Notes under the pieces: model-generated
Databases searched by the model: none
The model's input: only the letters and a program-made list of their open reading frames with translations
What the model was told of the DNA's origin: nothing
Shown here: positions 14,691 to 16,402 of the stretch, piece by piece
How positions within the stretch are numbered: position 1 is the first letter of the stretch
How the letters are laid out: every line of letters begins with the position of its first letter
Position numbers and translations under genes: made by a program
Assembly: GCA_016882185.1 (NCBI GenBank)
Contig: VHCC01000011.1
Coordinates: 1-16,402 of the forward strand
Direction: 5' to 3'
Source of the DNA: Candidatus Pelagibacterales bacterium
GTDB taxonomy: Bacteria > Pseudomonadota > Alphaproteobacteria > Pelagibacterales > Pelagibacteraceae
Length of the DNA: 16,402 bases

Positions 14691-16402
14691 ATGCTTAATC
14701 CAAGTTTAGTTTTAAATTTAGTAATTCTTTGCGGAATTTTATCAATTATTTTTGCTTATATTACCGGCGTTCAAATTTTATCAGCAAGTTCTGGTAATGC
14801 TAGAATGAAAGAAATTGCAGGAGCAATACAAATAGGAGCAAGAGCATATTTAAATCGTCAATACAAAACCATTTCAATAGTTGGAGTAGTTGTTCTTATT
14901 GCTGTAATTTTTTTATTTAATATTTGGGTTGGACTTGGTTATTTCATTGGTGCTTTTTTATCAGGCATAGCGGGTTATGCTGGAATGTTAATTTCTGTGC
15001 AAGCGAATGTTAGAACTGCTGAAGCATCGAGAAAAAGTTTAGCAGAAGGATTAAAAATTTCTTTTAAATCAGGCGCGCTAACTGGAATGTTAGTTGCCGG
15101 TTTAGCATTACTTGCCATTGCAGTTTATTATTGGGTACTTTTAGAATTAAAAATTGAAGAAAGAGAAATTTCTAATGCTTTAGTTGCGCTAGGATTTGGT
15201 GCTTCTTTAATTTCAATTTTTGCAAGATTAGGTGGAGGAATTTTTACTAAAGGTGCGGATGTTGGAGCTGACTTAGTTGGAAAAGTTGAAGCTGGAATTC
15301 CGGAAGATGATCCAAGAAACCCTGCTGTTATCGCTGATAACGTAGGAGATAACGTTGGAGATTGCGCTGGAATGGCTGCAGATTTATTTGAAACTTATGC
15401 AGTTACAATTGTTGCTACTATGGTTTTAGCTTCCATATTTTTCTCTGGAAATTTAAACATGTTAATTTATCCATTAGCAATTGCTGGCAGCTGTTTAATT
15501 ACATCTATCATTGGAACTTATTTTGTAAGACTGAGTGCTAAAAAAAGTATTATGGGAGCTCTTTATAAAGGCTTTATAGTCTCTGCAGTTTTATCTTTAA
15601 TTGTTCTATATCCAGTCACTGAGTATGTTGTTGGATTTACTAAAGTATATAAAGTTGGAGCTCTTAGCTTTACAGGACTTAAATTATATTACTGCGGAGT
15701 AATTGGTCTTGTAATTACTGGATTATTAATTTGGGTTACAGAATACTATACAAGTACAGTTTATAATCCTGTCAAATCCATCGCTAAATCTTCAACAACT
15801 GGACATGGTACAAACGTCATTCAAGGTTTGGCTATTTCCATGGAAGCAACTGCATTGCCAGCGTTAATTATTGTAGCTGGAATTTTATCAACTTATTTAA
15901 TTGCAGGGTTATACGGAATTGCAATTGCAGTTACTACAATGTTGGCTTTAACAGGAATGGTTGTTGCTTTAGACGCATATGGACCAGTAACTGATAATGC
16001 TGGTGGAATAGCGCAAATGAGCAATTTACCTGCAAGTGTCAGAAAAGTTACTGATGCTCTTGATGCAGTTGGAAATACTACAAAGGCTATAACAAAAGGA
16101 TATGCAATTGGTTCTGCAGGTCTTGGAGCTTTAGTTTTATTTGCTGCATACACAGAAGATATTAAACATTTTTCAAAAACTTCAGGTTCAGCATTAAAAG
16201 GAATTGTAGTAAATTTTGATTTATCAAATCCATATGTTGTTATTGGTTTATTAATTGGAGGTTTGCTTCCTTATTTGTTTGCTTCTATGGGAATGCAAGC
16301 AGTTGGTAGAGCAGGCGGAGCTGTAGTTATTGAAGTTAGAAGACAGTTTAAAAAATGGCCTGGTATTATGAAGAACAAACAAAAACCAGACTATAGAAAT
16401 GC
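14691..16402 (+). CDS. hppA: K+-independent membrane-bound proton-pumping pyrophosphatase, 5' part (runs off window)
   Basis: HppA hydrolyses pyrophosphate and pumps H+ across the membrane, recovering energy from biosynthetic pyrophosphate. The frame is open from the ATG at 14691 to the window end, giving 570 of the usual 680-700 residues, with many hydrophobic segments. The substrate loops are intact: [20 protein letters not shown] at 181-200, EDDPRNP at 205-211 and [19 protein letters not shown] at 216-234. A later cytosolic block reads [18 protein letters not shown]. In the diagnostic [10 protein letters not shown] motif residue 465 is Lys, marking the K+-independent class; Ala there marks K+-dependent enzymes. 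Proton rather than sodium pumping follows from that class. It is separated from nusB by 115 bases and probably has its own promoter. Confidence 0.96.
   Translation, partial: MLNPSLVLNLVILCGILSIIFAYITGVQILSASSGNARMKEIAGAIQIGARAYLNRQYKTISIVGVVVLIAVIFLFNIWVGLGYFIGAFLSGIAGYAGMLISVQANVRTAEASRKSLAEGLKISFKSGALTGMLVAGLALLAIAVYYWVLLELKIEEREISNALVALGFGASLISIFARLGGGIFTKGADVGADLVGKVEAGIPEDDPRNPAVIADNVGDNVGDCAGMAADLFETYAVTIVATMVLASIFFSGNLNMLIYPLAIAGSCLITSIIGTYFVRLSAKKSIMGALYKGFIVSAVLSLIVLYPVTEYVVGFTKVYKVGALSFTGLKLYYCGVIGLVITGLLIWVTEYYTSTVYNPVKSIAKSSTTGHGTNVIQGLAISMEATALPALIIVAGILSTYLIAGLYGIAIAVTTMLALTGMVVALDAYGPVTDNAGGIAQMSNLPASVRKVTDALDAVGNTTKAITKGYAIGSAGLGALVLFAAYTEDIKHFSKTSGSALKGIVVNFDLSNPYVVIGLLIGGLLPYLFASMGMQAVGRAGGAVVIEVRRQFKKWPGIMKNKQKPDYRN

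Noticed and set aside
15893..16153. 86-codon minus-strand open frame
   Set aside because: Antisense to conserved hppA motifs; explained by codon bias of the membrane protein.

Overview
The window is AT-rich, gene-dense bacterial chromosome. It has 19 protein-coding genes, almost no intergenic space and many start/stop overlaps. Base composition, streamlining and gene order (pdxJ-acpS-lepB-rnc-era-recO; glyA-nrdR-rib-nusB; ALA synthase next to hemB; a membrane pyrophosphatase) point to an alphaproteobacterium of the SAR11/Pelagibacterales type. That assignment is inferred from protein character and gene order; no search was run. I saw no tRNA, rRNA, insertion sequence, phage gene, CRISPR array or integration scar.

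Layout. (1) Positions 1-6482, plus strand: a tightly packed run of pdxJ (5' end outside the window), acpS, lepB, rnc, era, recO, parC and a small flavin-reductase-fold gene. Most junctions overlap by 4-11 bases, so this is probably one operon covering PLP synthesis, carrier-protein activation, signal peptide cleavage, RNA processing and ribosome assembly, recombination repair and chromosome decatenation. (2) Positions 6471-7454, minus strand: hemB, converging on the flavin-reductase gene with a 12-base tail-to-tail overlap. (3) A 78-base divergent gap, then hemA (ALA synthase, C4 pathway) on the plus strand, so the first two enzymes of tetrapyrrole synthesis are divergently transcribed. (4) rpiB and glyA. 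(5) nrdR, ribD, ribE, ribB(X), ribH and nusB, a compact riboflavin operon headed by the ribonucleotide reductase repressor. (6) After a 115-base gap with a possible terminator and leader, hppA (proton-pumping pyrophosphatase) runs off the right edge.

Functional links: pdxJ makes the PNP precursor of PLP, the cofactor of both HemA and GlyA. GlyA makes glycine, a HemA substrate. HemA and HemB act in succession. The rib genes supply FMN, which the flavin-reductase-like protein would bind.

No wholly new multi-gene system is evident. The points most worth checking are an altered zinc-ligand spacing in NrdR, a riboflavin enzyme whose second half has lost GTP cyclohydrolase II residues (the RibBX pattern), an eroded reductase half in RibD, the oddly placed GTG start of rpiB with a possible overlapping micro-ORF, and a potential folded leader before hppA.
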